Shown in pieces: positions 34,784-43,437 of a stretch of DNA of 64,000 bases. A program made the translations under genes and the position numbers. This DNA comes from Streptomyces cinnamoneus (GTDB taxonomy: Bacteria > Actinomycetota > Actinomycetes > Streptomycetales > Streptomycetaceae), in assembly GCF_002939475.1 (NCBI RefSeq), contig NZ_PKFQ01000001.1, positions 3,593,001 through 3,657,000 on the forward strand, given 5' to 3'. The number at the start of each line of letters is the position of its first letter. Positions within the stretch are counted from its first letter, which is position 1. A model generated the notes under the pieces. The model did not search any database, had not been told where the DNA came from, and saw only the letters and a list, made by a program, of their open reading frames with translations.

Positions 34784-35632
34784 GGCCGTCTGCCCGGGCC
34801 GTGTCGCGCCGTACTGCGCTCCGAGCCCGTCCGGAAAGCGCGCGGGGGCAGACCGGAGAACCCTCGTGACCAGCCGGTTGGCCTGTGTCTTCTGCTCCGT
34901 AGCACCGCAAACCCCCTGTCGTGTTGCGCGCTGGCAGTGCTCCACATGTACACGCCCGGGTAAGGGAATGTCCAGCATTGGACCAGTGGGATTGGTGGTG
35001 TCTGATGAGGTTCGGTGCGCCGTGAAGTTTGGCCGGAAAATAGTGCCGTGGCCTCTGATTTGCTGTCGACTGGCGTCGCTCCAACAGCGCGTCGCATCCA
35101 CCGTGGTGGGTACGTACTCGGAGAAGGGCACCGGCAGTTGGGGCCGCCCCGCAACCCGGTGGCGGGCCCGAGCGTCCTATCGGTCAACGGCCACGCCCGT
35201 CCCCGAGCGGCGTGGGGCAACCCATGCCACAGGCGAGGGGCGCACCGGCTCAGCACGAAGCGCCATACGCGCGCCACCCCCCGCCAGGTTTCACGCTCGG
35301 CCCGCGGCGTGATGCGCTGCGTTGTACGCGTTGGTGACGTGTGATCCATGTGGTGATTCGGTCCCAGGGGGCCACGGCGCGTTGAGTACCGCACCGAGCA
35401 GTGCCCGTAGTGCCATGTAGTCCCCGTGGTCCCCTGGGCCGCGCGCAGTCCCTGCAGTTCCCGCACCTCCGCAATTCCGCAGTTCCCGCAAGCCATGTGG
35501 CTCATGTGATGGACGCAGTCCGCGTGGCGCATGCGGTTCGTGTCAGCGTGTTCAAGGTTCATGTACGTGCAAGAAGGCCCTTGTCCCCGACAAGGACCCA
35601 CCTTCGGCGTTCACGGAAAGGAACGAGCGCTC
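34784..35632. other. 849-bp gene-free region
   Basis: Several open frames cross it, but none has a homologous or plausible protein sequence. It is rich in CATG and contains a run of degenerate 8-9-bp repeats (35446-35496). The 6-bp hairpin CTTGTC-CCC-GACAAG lies at 35580-35594, near the presumed 5' leader of the prim-pol gene. Promoters for both flanking divergent genes must lie here. Confidence 0.5.
35446..35496. repeat. Short degenerate tandem repeats (GCAGTTCCC-like)
   Basis: Consecutive units GCAGTCCCT, GCAGTTCCC, GCACCTCC, GCAATTCC, GCAGTTCCC and GCAAGCC form an 8-9-bp imperfect tandem array. The 12-mer GCAGTTCCCGCA is repeated exactly at 35454-35465 and 35479-35490. Confidence 0.6.
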
Positions 35633-36415
35633 ATGCGCGAGATCCTCGGAAGGCGACGCAAGCTCTCGCTCCGGCGGGCCGGCCGGTCCGCCGTCCTCAC
35701 CGCGGCCCTGACCTACGCCACGGAGTGGCAGTGGCCCGTACTCCCCGGGGTGGCCCTGCGGCCCGGCATCGGCCGGGGGCGCGAGTGCGCCTGCCCCGAC
35801 CCCGACTGCGCGGTGCCCGGCGCCCACCCCTTCGACCCGGGGCTGCTGGCGGCGACCACCGACGCCCGGATGGTCCGCTGGTGGTGGACCAACCGTCCCG
35901 AGGCCCCCGTCGTGCTGGCCACCGGCGGCCGCGCCCCCTGCGCGGTGAGCCTGCCGGCGGTCGCCGGGGCCCGTGCGCTGGCCGCCTTCGACCGGGCCGG
36001 CGTGCGCCTCGGCCCGGTCGTGGCGACGCCCAGCCGCTGGTCCCTGCTGGTGGCCCCCTACTCCCTGGAGGTCCTCGGCGAGCTGCTGCACCGCCAGGAC
36101 TGGGTGCCCGGTTCGCTGCGTTTCCACGGCGAAGGCGGCTACGCGGTCCTGCCGCCGTCGCCCACGGGCGCCGGGCGGGTGCGCTGGGAGCGCGCGCCGC
36201 GGCCGGCGGGGGCGGCCGGAACGCGGGGCGGAAGCTCCGGTTCGGGCGAGCGGAGCCGGGTCGACCGCTGGACCGAGCGGCGGGGCGACCGCCGCGTCGA
36301 CGGACTGGCGCGGCCGTGGCTGCCCGACGTGGCCACGGTGATCGACGTCCTGGTCGAGCAGAGCGCGAGCACGGGCTCGGGCTCGCCGGGCGGCGGCAAC
36401 AAGCTGGCGTACTGA
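35633..36415 (+). CDS. Prim-pol-domain protein (PF09250-type)
   Basis: 260 residues matching the N-terminal domain found in bifunctional DNA primase/polymerases: AALTYATEWQWPVLPGVALRPG, a Cys-rich ECACPDPDCAVPGAHPFDP, and VRWWWTNRPEAPVVLATGG. In Streptomyces this domain occurs as a stand-alone protein of unknown role. The acidic metal triad of an active prim-pol is not obvious, and the C-terminal 90 residues are low-complexity and basic. A GGAAAGGA site precedes the ATG. Confidence 0.8.
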   Translation: MREILGRRRKLSLRRAGRSAVLTAALTYATEWQWPVLPGVALRPGIGRGRECACPDPDCAVPGAHPFDPGLLAATTDARMVRWWWTNRPEAPVVLATGGRAPCAVSLPAVAGARALAAFDRAGVRLGPVVATPSRWSLLVAPYSLEVLGELLHRQDWVPGSLRFHGEGGYAVLPPSPTGAGRVRWERAPRPAGAAGTRGGSSGSGERSRVDRWTERRGDRRVDGLARPWLPDVATVIDVLVEQSASTGSGSPGGGNKLAY

Positions 36416-36851
36416 TGCGGGGACGCATGGGTGCGGGGGCGGGCCGGGATGCCGGCGCGGCGATGCGGTCACGGGTGGGTTCCCGGATCGTCGTGCGCAC
36501 GGGTCCACGCCTCACCGCCACGACCGCGTCCACTTCGCGTTCACGGTGCGCGCGTAGGGGAGTTGACGCGTCCGTGAGCAGACCGGCGCGCCCGCGCGGG
36601 TGAGTGCCCCGCTCAGGGCGTCTGTGAGAGCGCGTACGGACGGGAGACGCACGCGCTCTCACTCGTAAGGGTGTAAGCCGCTCGAAGAACCGCAGGACAC
36701 GGCCGTGCCGGGCCTCAAACACCCCGTGTTGCCCGTATGTTCGGGGGACAGGGCTGTCCCGGGTGCCGTCAGCGGACACCGCCGGCCCGGCGGGGCGTGC
36801 GCGTGAGCCGCCTCCGCGATCGAGCTTCCCCAGCGAGTTGCAGGTGGTCCC
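36416..36851. other. 436-bp gap containing a strong hairpin
   Basis: No gene is supported. The only clear structure is the 12-bp inverted repeat at 36624-36662, described separately; the rest should hold the promoter of the secreted-protein gene at 36852. Confidence 0.5.
36624..36662 (+). terminator. 12-bp perfect hairpin
   Basis: GTGAGAGCGCGT at 36624-36635 pairs perfectly with ACGCGCTCTCAC at 36651-36662, with a 15-nt loop. It lies 210 bp after the prim-pol gene and is probably its terminator. Confidence 0.55.
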
Positions 36852-37478
36852 ATGATGCGTGCGTCCCGTGTTCCCGGCGCGTCCCGGCGGCGCGCGGTGA
36901 ATCTCCGGATGATCACGCTGGCGGGCGCGGTGGTGCTCGCCTTCGCGCTGCCGCTGGCCGTGGCCTCGGCGGGCCCCGCGGGCCAGGCCGGCCGCGAGAA
37001 GGCCCGGGCGAAGTCCCCCGCGAAGGCCGCCCGGGGCGGGAGCCGGGAGCTGCTGCGGCCGGCCGGGGACGCGGAGGGCGCGGAGGACGCGACCGGCCTG
37101 GACACCGTCGTCGGCGACGCGCCCGCGGACCCTGGGCGGGGCTCGGTCCGGTGCGGCCCCGAACTCGCCTCTCCCGAGGGCCTGAAGGCGCAGACCTGCG
37201 TCCTGGAGCAGGCGCGGTCCAGCTGGGCCCGTACGTACTACCGCAACGCGACGGGCGGCCCGCTCACGGGCGTTCTCACGCTCATGGCCCCCGACGGCCG
37301 GACCCTCCAGACGGACTGCCCGATGGCGGCATCCGATGATCCGAAGATGTGTGAGACGCCGCACGAGCCGACCGTGCGCGGACATGGCTCGTATGCGGCG
37401 GTCGCGGAGATCGCCTCCACGGAAGGGAACCTGCTGCTCCGCTCGGGCAGCAACTCCCCGTCACCGACGGCGGGTTAG
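36852..37478 (+). CDS. Secreted protein of unknown function
   Basis: 208 residues. A long signal peptide (1-43) has a basic n-region and a hydrophobic core VVLAFALPLAVASA. A basic, Ala/Lys-rich segment (45-75) follows, then a compact domain (about 100-208) with four cysteines (VRCGPE, AQTCVLEQ, QTDCPM, KMCETP) that can form two disulfides. I recognise no family. The two adjacent ATG codons make the start ambiguous by one residue. It stands alone between long non-coding stretches. Confidence 0.75.
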   Translation: MMRASRVPGASRRRAVNLRMITLAGAVVLAFALPLAVASAGPAGQAGREKARAKSPAKAARGGSRELLRPAGDAEGAEDATGLDTVVGDAPADPGRGSVRCGPELASPEGLKAQTCVLEQARSSWARTYYRNATGGPLTGVLTLMAPDGRTLQTDCPMAASDDPKMCETPHEPTVRGHGSYAAVAEIASTEGNLLLRSGSNSPSPTAG

Positions 37479-37909
37479 TCCCCCGGCTCCGCAGGGGCCG
37501 GGTGAGGACGGGCGCGGGCGGGTGCGGACGGATGCCAGGAGGGGCCGGGTGGGCGTTCGCGGGTCCGTGGGCGGGTGTGCGGAAGGCTCTCCGGCGCTGT
37601 CCGGAAGCCGCGGTTCGCGGGCCCTCGGACGGTCCGGCGCCGCGGGGCTGCGGGCCCCGCGCCCGAGGTGCCGGGCGGGTCAGGTCGAGGGCCGCGCCGC
37701 GGCTCACGTGGGGCGCGGCAGTCGCCGGCCTGGTGGGAGGCAAGACGGGACCGCTCACCGGCATCGATCGCCGAGGTGCCCGAGGAGAGCTTCACGTTCT
37801 TGATCACCCACCCGGGGCGGCGGCCGCCGGGCCGGGATGCCGGCGGGCGGGACCGGGGCCCGCGGCCGGGGTGGGAACACCGGCTTCGAAGGGCTCCGGA
37901 CATGGAAGC

Positions 37910-37984
37910 GCCCGGTCGCTGGCGACGGGGGATGCACCAGCGACCGGGCTCCTAGAACGGTAACAAGAGATCGGCGGTTCGCAA
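37910..37984 (-). ncRNA. Candidate minus-strand transcript start with 5' hairpin
   Basis: On the minus strand, TTGCGA (37984-37979) and TACCGT (37962-37957) are spaced by 16 nt. The expected start, near 37950, coincides with a perfect 13-bp stem, 37949-37937 with 37922-37910, and a 14-nt loop. Alternatively the hairpin is just a terminator for one of the convergent genes. Length and function of any RNA are unknown. Confidence 0.3.
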
Positions 37985-38034
37985 ATTCGATCGTGGATTT
38001 CCGGACGCCTATTTCCGAGCCCCCAGCGGGAGTT

Positions 38035-38048
38035 GTGACAGGAGTCAC
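38035..38048. promoter_or_regulatory. Crp-like binding site
   Basis: GTGACAGGAGTCAC fits the Streptomyces Crp consensus GTG(N6)GNCAC exactly. Its centre is about 91 bp upstream of the candidate minus-strand start near 37950. A site of this size will occur by chance at some frequency, so confidence is low. Confidence 0.35.
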
Positions 38049-38164
38049 GCGGCTTGACCCCGCGTTTACCCGGCGCAGCACCCGGAAATCGTTCCTCCGG
38101 CCCCCTGAGCGGCGCGGCTGATTCCATGCCTTTCCGCGCCGCCTCCCGTTCGACTGAAGGAACG

Positions 38165-39133
38165 TCAGTTGAGCGTGACCTGACGGCTCGTGAGGCCGCC
38201 GCGCGCCCGGCGCTCCTCGGGCGTCAGCGGCGCGGTGTCCGCCAGAGCGCCCGCCAGGCGCTCCGCGAAGGCGGCCGCCGGCTTCTCCACGTCCTCGGCC
38301 CGCACGGAGCCCGGCAGGTCCCACACCGGCACGGTGAGGCCGTGCGCGCGGAACGACCCGACCAGGCGGGTGCCCTCGCCGAGCGAGGTCTCGCGGGCCG
38401 CGTGCAGCCGGGCGAGAGCGTCCAGCAGCTGCTCCTCCGGGTGCGTCATGACCCAGCGCAGGTGGTTCTTCTCCGGCGTCTCGCACCAGTACGCCGCGTC
38501 CACGCCGGCGAGGCGCACGGTCGGGATGGCGGCGGCGTTGGCGCGCTCGAGGGAGGCGGCGACCTCACCCGTGACGTTCTCGGCGTTGTCCACCCAGAAC
38601 TCGAAGCCCGTGTGGACCGCCGGCTCGAACGGGCCCTCCAGGTCCAGCAGGTCCTGGAGCCGCGGCCCGTCGGCGTTGACGCGCGTGGTCTCGATGGGGG
38701 TGCCCGGCTCGGCGTCGAGCGCGCGCTGGAGAGTGTCGGCGAGGTCGCGGCTGAGGTCACCGGTGGGGGTGTCGTTCTGCAGGCCGAGCAGCACGGAGCC
38801 GTCGTCGCGGCGCAGGGCGGGCCACGCCATCGGCAGCACGGTCGCGAGCCGCACCGACGGAACGCCCTCGGGCAGGCCGCCCTTGAGCTTCAGCTCCACG
38901 GTCGCGGCGGGGACCAGCTCGCGCAGGGCGACCCAGTCGGCCTCGCCGGGCAGCCCCTCGAAGGGCCGCTGCACGAGCTCGACGGCGGCGTGCGAGGCCG
39001 CACGGCCGTGGCAGGCCTTGTAGCGCCGGCCCGAGCCACACGGGCAGGGCTCGCGGGCGCCGACGACGGGGATCGGCGCGTCGCCTGCCTGCGGCTTGGC
39101 GGCCTGGGACTGGGGGCGGCGCTTCTTGGCCAT
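38165..39133 (-). CDS. DUF5926 protein with SEC-C zinc motif
   Basis: 322 residues. The N-terminal tail ([15 protein letters not shown]) is basic, followed by a SEC-C-type metal-binding motif in [16 protein letters not shown] (residues 28-43; Cys-Cys-Cys-His). The remaining 270 residues are the actinobacterial DUF5926 region, with no catalytic motif that I can name. SEC-C motifs occur at the C-terminus of SecA, and these proteins are often mis-annotated as translocase components. The actual role is unknown. It is conserved and monocistronic. Confidence 0.88.
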   Translation of the reverse strand: MAKKRRPQSQAAKPQAGDAPIPVVGAREPCPCGSGRRYKACHGRAASHAAVELVQRPFEGLPGEADWVALRELVPAATVELKLKGGLPEGVPSVRLATVLPMAWPALRRDDGSVLLGLQNDTPTGDLSRDLADTLQRALDAEPGTPIETTRVNADGPRLQDLLDLEGPFEPAVHTGFEFWVDNAENVTGEVAASLERANAAAIPTVRLAGVDAAYWCETPEKNHLRWVMTHPEEQLLDALARLHAARETSLGEGTRLVGSFRAHGLTVPVWDLPGSVRAEDVEKPAAAFAERLAGALADTAPLTPEERRARGGLTSRQVTLN

Positions 39134-39644
39134 GGTGTGCGTGTCTCCCGATCGGTGCGTCCGTCTTACGGGCGCGAGCCTAGCGCTCGGGGTGCCCGCA
39201 CAGACGCTGCGCGCCCCGGGTGCTCTACGCGCGTCGTCGGGACGCCGGGATCGCGGCGCCAGGACGCCTGGAGGGCGCTGTCGCGTCAGGGGGTGGCGGG
39301 GGCGGGTGGTGCCGGCGGGTGGTGCCCGCTGCTCGTGTCAGCTGGTCGCGTGAGCTGGTCCCGCTGAGCTGGTCCCGCTGAGCTGGTGGTGCCAGCGGGT
39401 GGCGTGAGCACGTCGTGTCCGACTGGTCGCGCCGGTGGGCCGTGCCAGCGGGTCGTGCCGGCTGGTCGTGGCAGCTCGTCACGTCGGCGGGCCGCGCGTC
39501 AGCTGGTCGCGTCAGCGCGTCGTGTCAGGCGCAGTCGTCATGCGGGGCGCCGTCGTCATGCCCGGCACCCTCGTCCTGTCAGGCGTCGCCGTCCTGTCAG
39601 GCGTCGCCGTCCTGTCGGGCGTCGCCGCTCCGTCTGTCATGCCG
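39134..39644. repeat. 511-bp gap with several short tandem repeats
   Basis: Degenerate GCTGGTC(G/C)CG(T/C) units fill 39330-39520, including two exact 14-bp copies of TGAGCTGGTCCCGC (39351-39378). Farther right are three tandem 18-bp units of CGTCCTGTCAGGCGTCGC at 39572-39589, 39590-39607 and 39608-39625 (the last with one change). The repeats lie between the stop of the ATP-binding gene and the start of the DUF5926 gene. No coding function is supported. Confidence 0.7.
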
Positions 39645-40196
39645 TCATGTCAGCTCGTCCAGATCGGAGAAGGCCAGGAGCGGGTCGGCGTCGACGCGCG
39701 TAGCGAAGCTGCACCGCGCGGAGAGCGCCGCCCACACCGTCACCTCGCCGGAGGCGTCGCGGACGCCCCAGTCCTGGGAGAGCGCACTGATGATGTTCAG
39801 TCCGCGGCCGCCGCGCGCGGTCACCGAAGGCGTGGCCGGAAAAGGCCGGGTCGGGCCGCCGCCGTCGGTGACCTCGACGGTGAGCCGGCCGCGCTCGTCG
39901 ACGCGCCAGGCCGCCCGGAAGCCGCCGGTCGCGCCGTTGCCCCCGCTGATTCCGCTGCCGCCGCCGTACACGTCGTCGCGCTCGCCGCTCTCACGGCCCA
40001 GCGGGCGCCCGTGCCGGTACGCGTTGCTGAGCAGCTCCGAAAGGATCAGTACGGCGTCGTCGATGACCGAATCCGGTACCCCGCTGGAGCGCAAGTCCTT
40101 GCGCATCCGGTGTCTTGCCTCGCCCACACCGGCTGGACCATGGGGTACGGCCATGATCGACGACGTGGGCACCTCCTGTGCCACCACCAACGCCAC
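39645..40196 (-). CDS. RsbW-like ATP-binding protein (anti-sigma type)
   Basis: 183 residues, a GHKL-fold ATPase domain with N-box LILSELLSNAYRHGRP near residue 55, G1 box VEVTDGGGPTRPF near 110 and G2 box ARGGRGLNIISAL near 130. A Gly/Ser-rich insert (GESGERDDVYGGGSGISGGN) separates the N-box and the next strand. The GTG start at 40196 has an AAAGGAGG site. It is probably an anti-sigma or anti-anti-sigma kinase. Partner unknown. Confidence 0.88.
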   Translation of the reverse strand: MALVVAQEVPTSSIMAVPHGPAGVGEARHRMRKDLRSSGVPDSVIDDAVLILSELLSNAYRHGRPLGRESGERDDVYGGGSGISGGNGATGGFRAAWRVDERGRLTVEVTDGGGPTRPFPATPSVTARGGRGLNIISALSQDWGVRDASGEVTVWAALSARCSFATRVDADPLLAFSDLDELT

Positions 40197-40336
40197 CCCC
40201 GAGACCTCCTTTGCCCCACGTCAGGGGATGGATGCCCCAATGGCCTGGACCGGAAACCGGCCAACCTCGACACGGTGGGGCACTCAGGCGACTCGAATAC
40301 CCACCGAACGCGCCGGTGCACTCCATGTAATGGCCG

Positions 40337-41257
40337 CTAGCGTCGACCAAGTTGGGTAAGCACCGCCTTGGGCCGGTTTGTGATCACCGCGTCCACGCCC
40401 AGGCGCACGCACAATTCGACGTCCTCCGGCTCGTTCACCGTCCAAACGTGCACCTGGTGGCCCGCGCGGCGCAGTCTCGCCACGTAGTCGGGGTGGTTGC
40501 GGACGATCCGGATGCTGGGTCCCGCGATGCCCACGCCCGTGGGCAGCCGGCCGTCGCGGTAGCGGGGGGTCAGGAACTGCATCAGGTAGACGGTCGGCAG
40601 GCCGGGCGCCGCCGCCTGGACCCGGTGCAGTGAGCGTGCGGAGAAGCTCATGATCCGTACGGGCGAGGGGTCGTCCCGCGGCGGAGCGGCCAGCCCGAAG
40701 CGGTCGAGGAGGGTCAACAGCCGCTCCTCCACCCGGCCCGCCCAGCGGGTGGGGTGCTTGGTCTCGATGGCCAGCTCGACGCGGCGGCCCGAGTCGGCGA
40801 CGAGTTCGAGGAGGCGCTCAAGGGTGAGGACGGAGGTGCGGTCGGGGTCGGGGCCGGAACCGGGCGCGAGGCCGGGGAGGTTCCCCGGGGTCGGGACCGC
40901 GGGGTCGTCCGGGGCCCGCCCGGGCGCCCGCTCGGTGTCGCGGTCGGGGGCCTCGGGCTCGGATCCGGTGGCCTTCCACGAGCCGAAGTCGAGCGCCGCG
41001 AGGTCGGCGAGCTCCAGGGTGGAGACGGCGCCGCGGCCGTTGGACGTGCGGTTCACGCGGCGGTCGTGCACGCAGACGAGGTGCCCGTCGGCGGTCAGCC
41101 GCACATCGCACTCCAGCGCGTCGGCGCCGTCCTCGATCGCCTTGCGGTAGGCGGCCAGCGTGTGTTCCGGGGCTTCGTCGGAGGCGCCGCGGTGGGCCAC
41201 GACGTCGAGGGGGTGACGCTCGGAGCGGCCGTCCTGTTGCCGGTGTGCGTAGGTCAC
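40337..41257 (-). CDS. Glycerophosphodiester phosphodiesterase
   Basis: About 306 residues. The GDPD catalytic opening is present: VVAHRGASDEAPEHTLAAY (His-Arg pair), then GADALECDVRLTADGHLVCVHD, which supplies the metal-binding Glu and Asp and the second His. It ends VWTVNEPEDVELCVRLGVDAVITNRP, the conserved C-terminal signature. It hydrolyses glycerophosphodiesters to glycerol-3-phosphate and an alcohol. An insert of about 40 residues rich in Pro/Asp/Arg (near 105-145) is longer than usual. No signal peptide, so cytoplasmic. The GTG at 41257 is preferred over ATG 41293. Confidence 0.92.
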   Translation of the reverse strand: MTYAHRQQDGRSERHPLDVVAHRGASDEAPEHTLAAYRKAIEDGADALECDVRLTADGHLVCVHDRRVNRTSNGRGAVSTLELADLAALDFGSWKATGSEPEAPDRDTERAPGRAPDDPAVPTPGNLPGLAPGSGPDPDRTSVLTLERLLELVADSGRRVELAIETKHPTRWAGRVEERLLTLLDRFGLAAPPRDDPSPVRIMSFSARSLHRVQAAAPGLPTVYLMQFLTPRYRDGRLPTGVGIAGPSIRIVRNHPDYVARLRRAGHQVHVWTVNEPEDVELCVRLGVDAVITNRPKAVLTQLGRR

Positions 41258-41354
41258 CGCGTCATGGTGCCACCACCTGGCACAATCGCGCATGCGGTCC
41301 TATTTGCCCTGGAGTAAGGACGGCTGGTCGAGGTCACAGCCTCCGCTTACGGTG

Positions 41355-41389
41355 GTCTGACGTGGGATGGGAAAGGCTAGACGTCAGAC
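41355..41389. promoter_or_regulatory. 9-bp inverted repeat upstream of the HtrA-like gene
   Basis: GTCTGACGT (41355-41363) and ACGTCAGAC (41381-41389) form a perfect dyad across 17 nt, 78 bp before the protease start. The separation of half-site centres is 26 bp, which suggests two dimers or a looped regulator rather than one simple operator. It could also be the stem of a 5' leader hairpin. Confidence 0.45.
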
Positions 41390-41466
41390 GTATGTGAGCA
41401 TGCGTCTGTGAGCGTGGCCGGGCGTCGCGACGCAACCGATTCGTGCATCCGACAGAGGAGACACCT

Positions 41467-43050
41467 GTGAGCACCGAGAACGACGGCGCCGCCATTCCGT
41501 CCGCGGCGGGGACGCGGCCGGAGTCTCCGACGCAGGCGCCCACGGACCCGCAGGCGCACGCGCCGGCCGAGGCTCCCGCGCCGGACGCGCACGTCCCGGC
41601 GGCGGGGGGCGGCGAGGCCACCGCCGCGGAGACCGCCACCGCGCAGCAGCCCGTGACGCCGGCCGCCACCGAGCGGACCGCGCAGCTCCCGCCCGTACCG
41701 GCGATGCCCCCCGCGGCCGCCGCGCCCGGCGACCCCGCACAGCAGCAGGCGGCCTTCGCGGCCGCCGGGGCTTCCGGTCCGGGGCCCGCCGGGACGTCCG
41801 GGGCCGCCGGGGCCTGGTACGGCGGCGCCGACGCGCCCCCGCCCTACGGCGGGGCCGCCGGCGGTGCGCCGGGCGGCCCGGCCACGCCGTGGGGTGCGCC
41901 GCCCCCGCCGCCTCCGCGCAAGCGGTCCGGCGGCCTGGTGGCGGCGGTCCTCGCGGCGGCCCTGCTGGCGGGTGGCATCGGCGGCGGCGTCGGTTACTGG
42001 GCCGCCGACCGCAACGGCAGCGACGGCTCCACCACCGTCTCCTCCTCGGGCGACCCCAAGACCGAGAGCCGCGCGCCGGGCTCGGTCGCGGACATCGCCG
42101 GCAAGGCGCTGCCGAGCGTCGTGACCATCGAGGCGCAGAGCAACAGCGGTGAGGGCGGCACGGGCACCGGCTTCGTCTACGACAAGCAGGGCCACATCCT
42201 CACCAACAACCACGTGGTGGCCTCGGCCGCCGAGGGCGGCAAGCTCCAGGCGACGTTCTCCGACGGCAAGAGCTACGACGCCGAGGTCGTCGGCCGCGCC
42301 CAGGGTTACGACGTGGCGGTCATCAAGCTGAAGGACCCCTCGGGCGCCAAGCTCAACCCCCTGCCGCTCGGCGACTCCGACAAGGCGGCGGTCGGCGACG
42401 CGACCGTGGCGATCGGCGCGCCCTTCGGCCTCTCGGGCACGGTCACGACGGGCATCGTCAGCGCCAAGAAGCGCCCGGTGGCCTCCAGCGACGGCGGTGG
42501 CGGCGGCCAGGCGTCGTACATGAGCGCCCTCCAGACCGACGCCTCGATCAACCCCGGCAACTCCGGCGGCCCGCTGCTGAACGCCCAGGGCGCGGTCATC
42601 GGCATCAACTCCGCCATCCAGTCGGCGGGCAACGGCGGTGGCTTCGGCGGCGGCCAGACCCAGTCGGGCAGCATCGGCCTCGGCTTCGCGATCCCGATCA
42701 ACCAGGCGAAGAACGTCGCGGACCAGCTGATCAGGAACCACACGCCGATCTACCCGGTCATCTCGGCGACCGTGAACATGAAGGACTCCGGCACCGGCGC
42801 CAAGATCGCCGCCAACGGCGCCAACGGCAGCCCGGCGGTCACCCCGGGCGGTCCGGCGGACAAGGCGGGCCTCAAGTCCGGCGACGTGATCGTCAAGCTC
42901 GACGACACGAAGATCGACAGCGGCCCGACCCTGATCAGCGAGATCTGGACCCACCAGCCCGGCGACAAGGTGACCGTCACCTTCATCCGCGACGGCAAGC
43001 AGTCCACGACGGAGATCACCCTGGGCGAGCGCCGCGGCGACAACAACTGA
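41467..43050 (+). CDS. HtrA/DegP-like membrane-anchored serine protease with PDZ domain
   Basis: 527 residues. Residues 1-150 are a disordered, Pro/Ala-rich cytoplasmic tail. One membrane helix spans about 155-178. The trypsin-like domain (200-395) has an intact triad: His249 (LTNNHVV), Asp282 (YDVAVIKL) and Ser366 (INPGNSGGPL). A PDZ domain (about 415-515) contains GPADKAGLKSGDVIVKLDD. It faces the cell exterior and degrades or refolds damaged envelope proteins. GTG 41467 with an AGAGGAG site is used. A dyad upstream may reflect envelope-stress regulation. Confidence 0.94.
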   Translation: MSTENDGAAIPSAAGTRPESPTQAPTDPQAHAPAEAPAPDAHVPAAGGGEATAAETATAQQPVTPAATERTAQLPPVPAMPPAAAAPGDPAQQQAAFAAAGASGPGPAGTSGAAGAWYGGADAPPPYGGAAGGAPGGPATPWGAPPPPPPRKRSGGLVAAVLAAALLAGGIGGGVGYWAADRNGSDGSTTVSSSGDPKTESRAPGSVADIAGKALPSVVTIEAQSNSGEGGTGTGFVYDKQGHILTNNHVVASAAEGGKLQATFSDGKSYDAEVVGRAQGYDVAVIKLKDPSGAKLNPLPLGDSDKAAVGDATVAIGAPFGLSGTVTTGIVSAKKRPVASSDGGGGGQASYMSALQTDASINPGNSGGPLLNAQGAVIGINSAIQSAGNGGGFGGGQTQSGSIGLGFAIPINQAKNVADQLIRNHTPIYPVISATVNMKDSGTGAKIAANGANGSPAVTPGGPADKAGLKSGDVIVKLDDTKIDSGPTLISEIWTHQPGDKVTVTFIRDGKQSTTEITLGERRGDNN

Positions 43051-43152
43051 CAGCCCCCGCCCACCCGGTGCCGCCGGCGGCCAGCCCCACGGCTCACCGC
43101 CCGGACGCCCCACCCGGTAGGCTGTCCCCGCACTGCCCCGGAGGCGGTGCGG

Positions 43153-43239
43153 GGAGGCTTGCCCGAGCGGCCTAAGGGAACGGTCTTGAAAACCGTCGTG
43201 GCAGCGATGTCACCGAGGGTTCAAATCCCTCAGCCTCCG
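43153..43239 (+). tRNA. tRNA-Ser(TGA)
   Basis: 87 nt, class II tRNA. The acceptor stem GGAGGCT pairs with AGCCTCC (43232-43238), and the discriminator is G. The anticodon loop CTTGAAA gives anticodon TGA, reading UCA. A long variable arm (GTGGCAGCGATGTCAC) and T-loop GGTTCAAATCC are present. CCA is not encoded. Confidence 0.97.
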
Positions 43240-43265
43240 CCCAGCCCAGCGTAGGCGCTGGTCAG

Positions 43266-43297
43266 AAGGGGTGCCCCTGGTTGAGGGGCACCCCTTT
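43266..43297 (+). terminator. Intrinsic terminator after tRNA-Ser
   Basis: AAGGGGTGCCCC (43266-43277) and GGGGCACCCCTT (43285-43296) form a 12-bp stem with a 7-nt loop and end in TTT. It lies 27 nt after the tRNA. Confidence 0.85.
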
Positions 43298-43437
43298 CGC
43301 GTGGGAGCCCGAGCCGCGGCGCGGCCTCGGTATCCAGGCTGAGTATCGCGCTTCCGCTGGTGCGTCAGGCCCGGCCGGGCCGGTCTGGCGGCGGGGGTGA
43401 GTGTGTGGGGGCGAAAGCCTGTCCATAGGTTGGCCCG

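Larger units (their letters stand above)
37479..38164. other. 686-bp gap between convergent genes
   Basis: No convincing gene. Around 37750-37815 both strands give short, G/C-third-position-rich peptide stretches (for example VIKNVKLSSGTSAIDAGE on the minus strand), possibly a gene remnant. At 37910-38048 there is a hairpin, a minus-strand promoter-like pair and a Crp-type dyad, described separately. Confidence 0.45.

Noticed and set aside
35446..35496. CRISPR array
   Set aside because: Repeats are only 8-9 bp, degenerate and without spacers; no cas genes in the window.
34780..35601. 273-codon minus-strand ORF across the gap upstream of the prim-pol gene
   Set aside because: No ribosome site, atypical composition (many Trp, His, Arg), no third-position bias and no recognisable domain.
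37860..37980. c-di-AMP (ydaO-type) riboswitch
   Set aside because: A strong hairpin containing GGTCGCTGG is present, but the conserved core elements are missing and no cell-wall hydrolase gene lies downstream in the right orientation.
39351..39625. CRISPR array or coding repeat protein
   Set aside because: Units of 14 and 18 bp are directly tandem without spacers, and the frames through them lack starts with ribosome sites and any domain.
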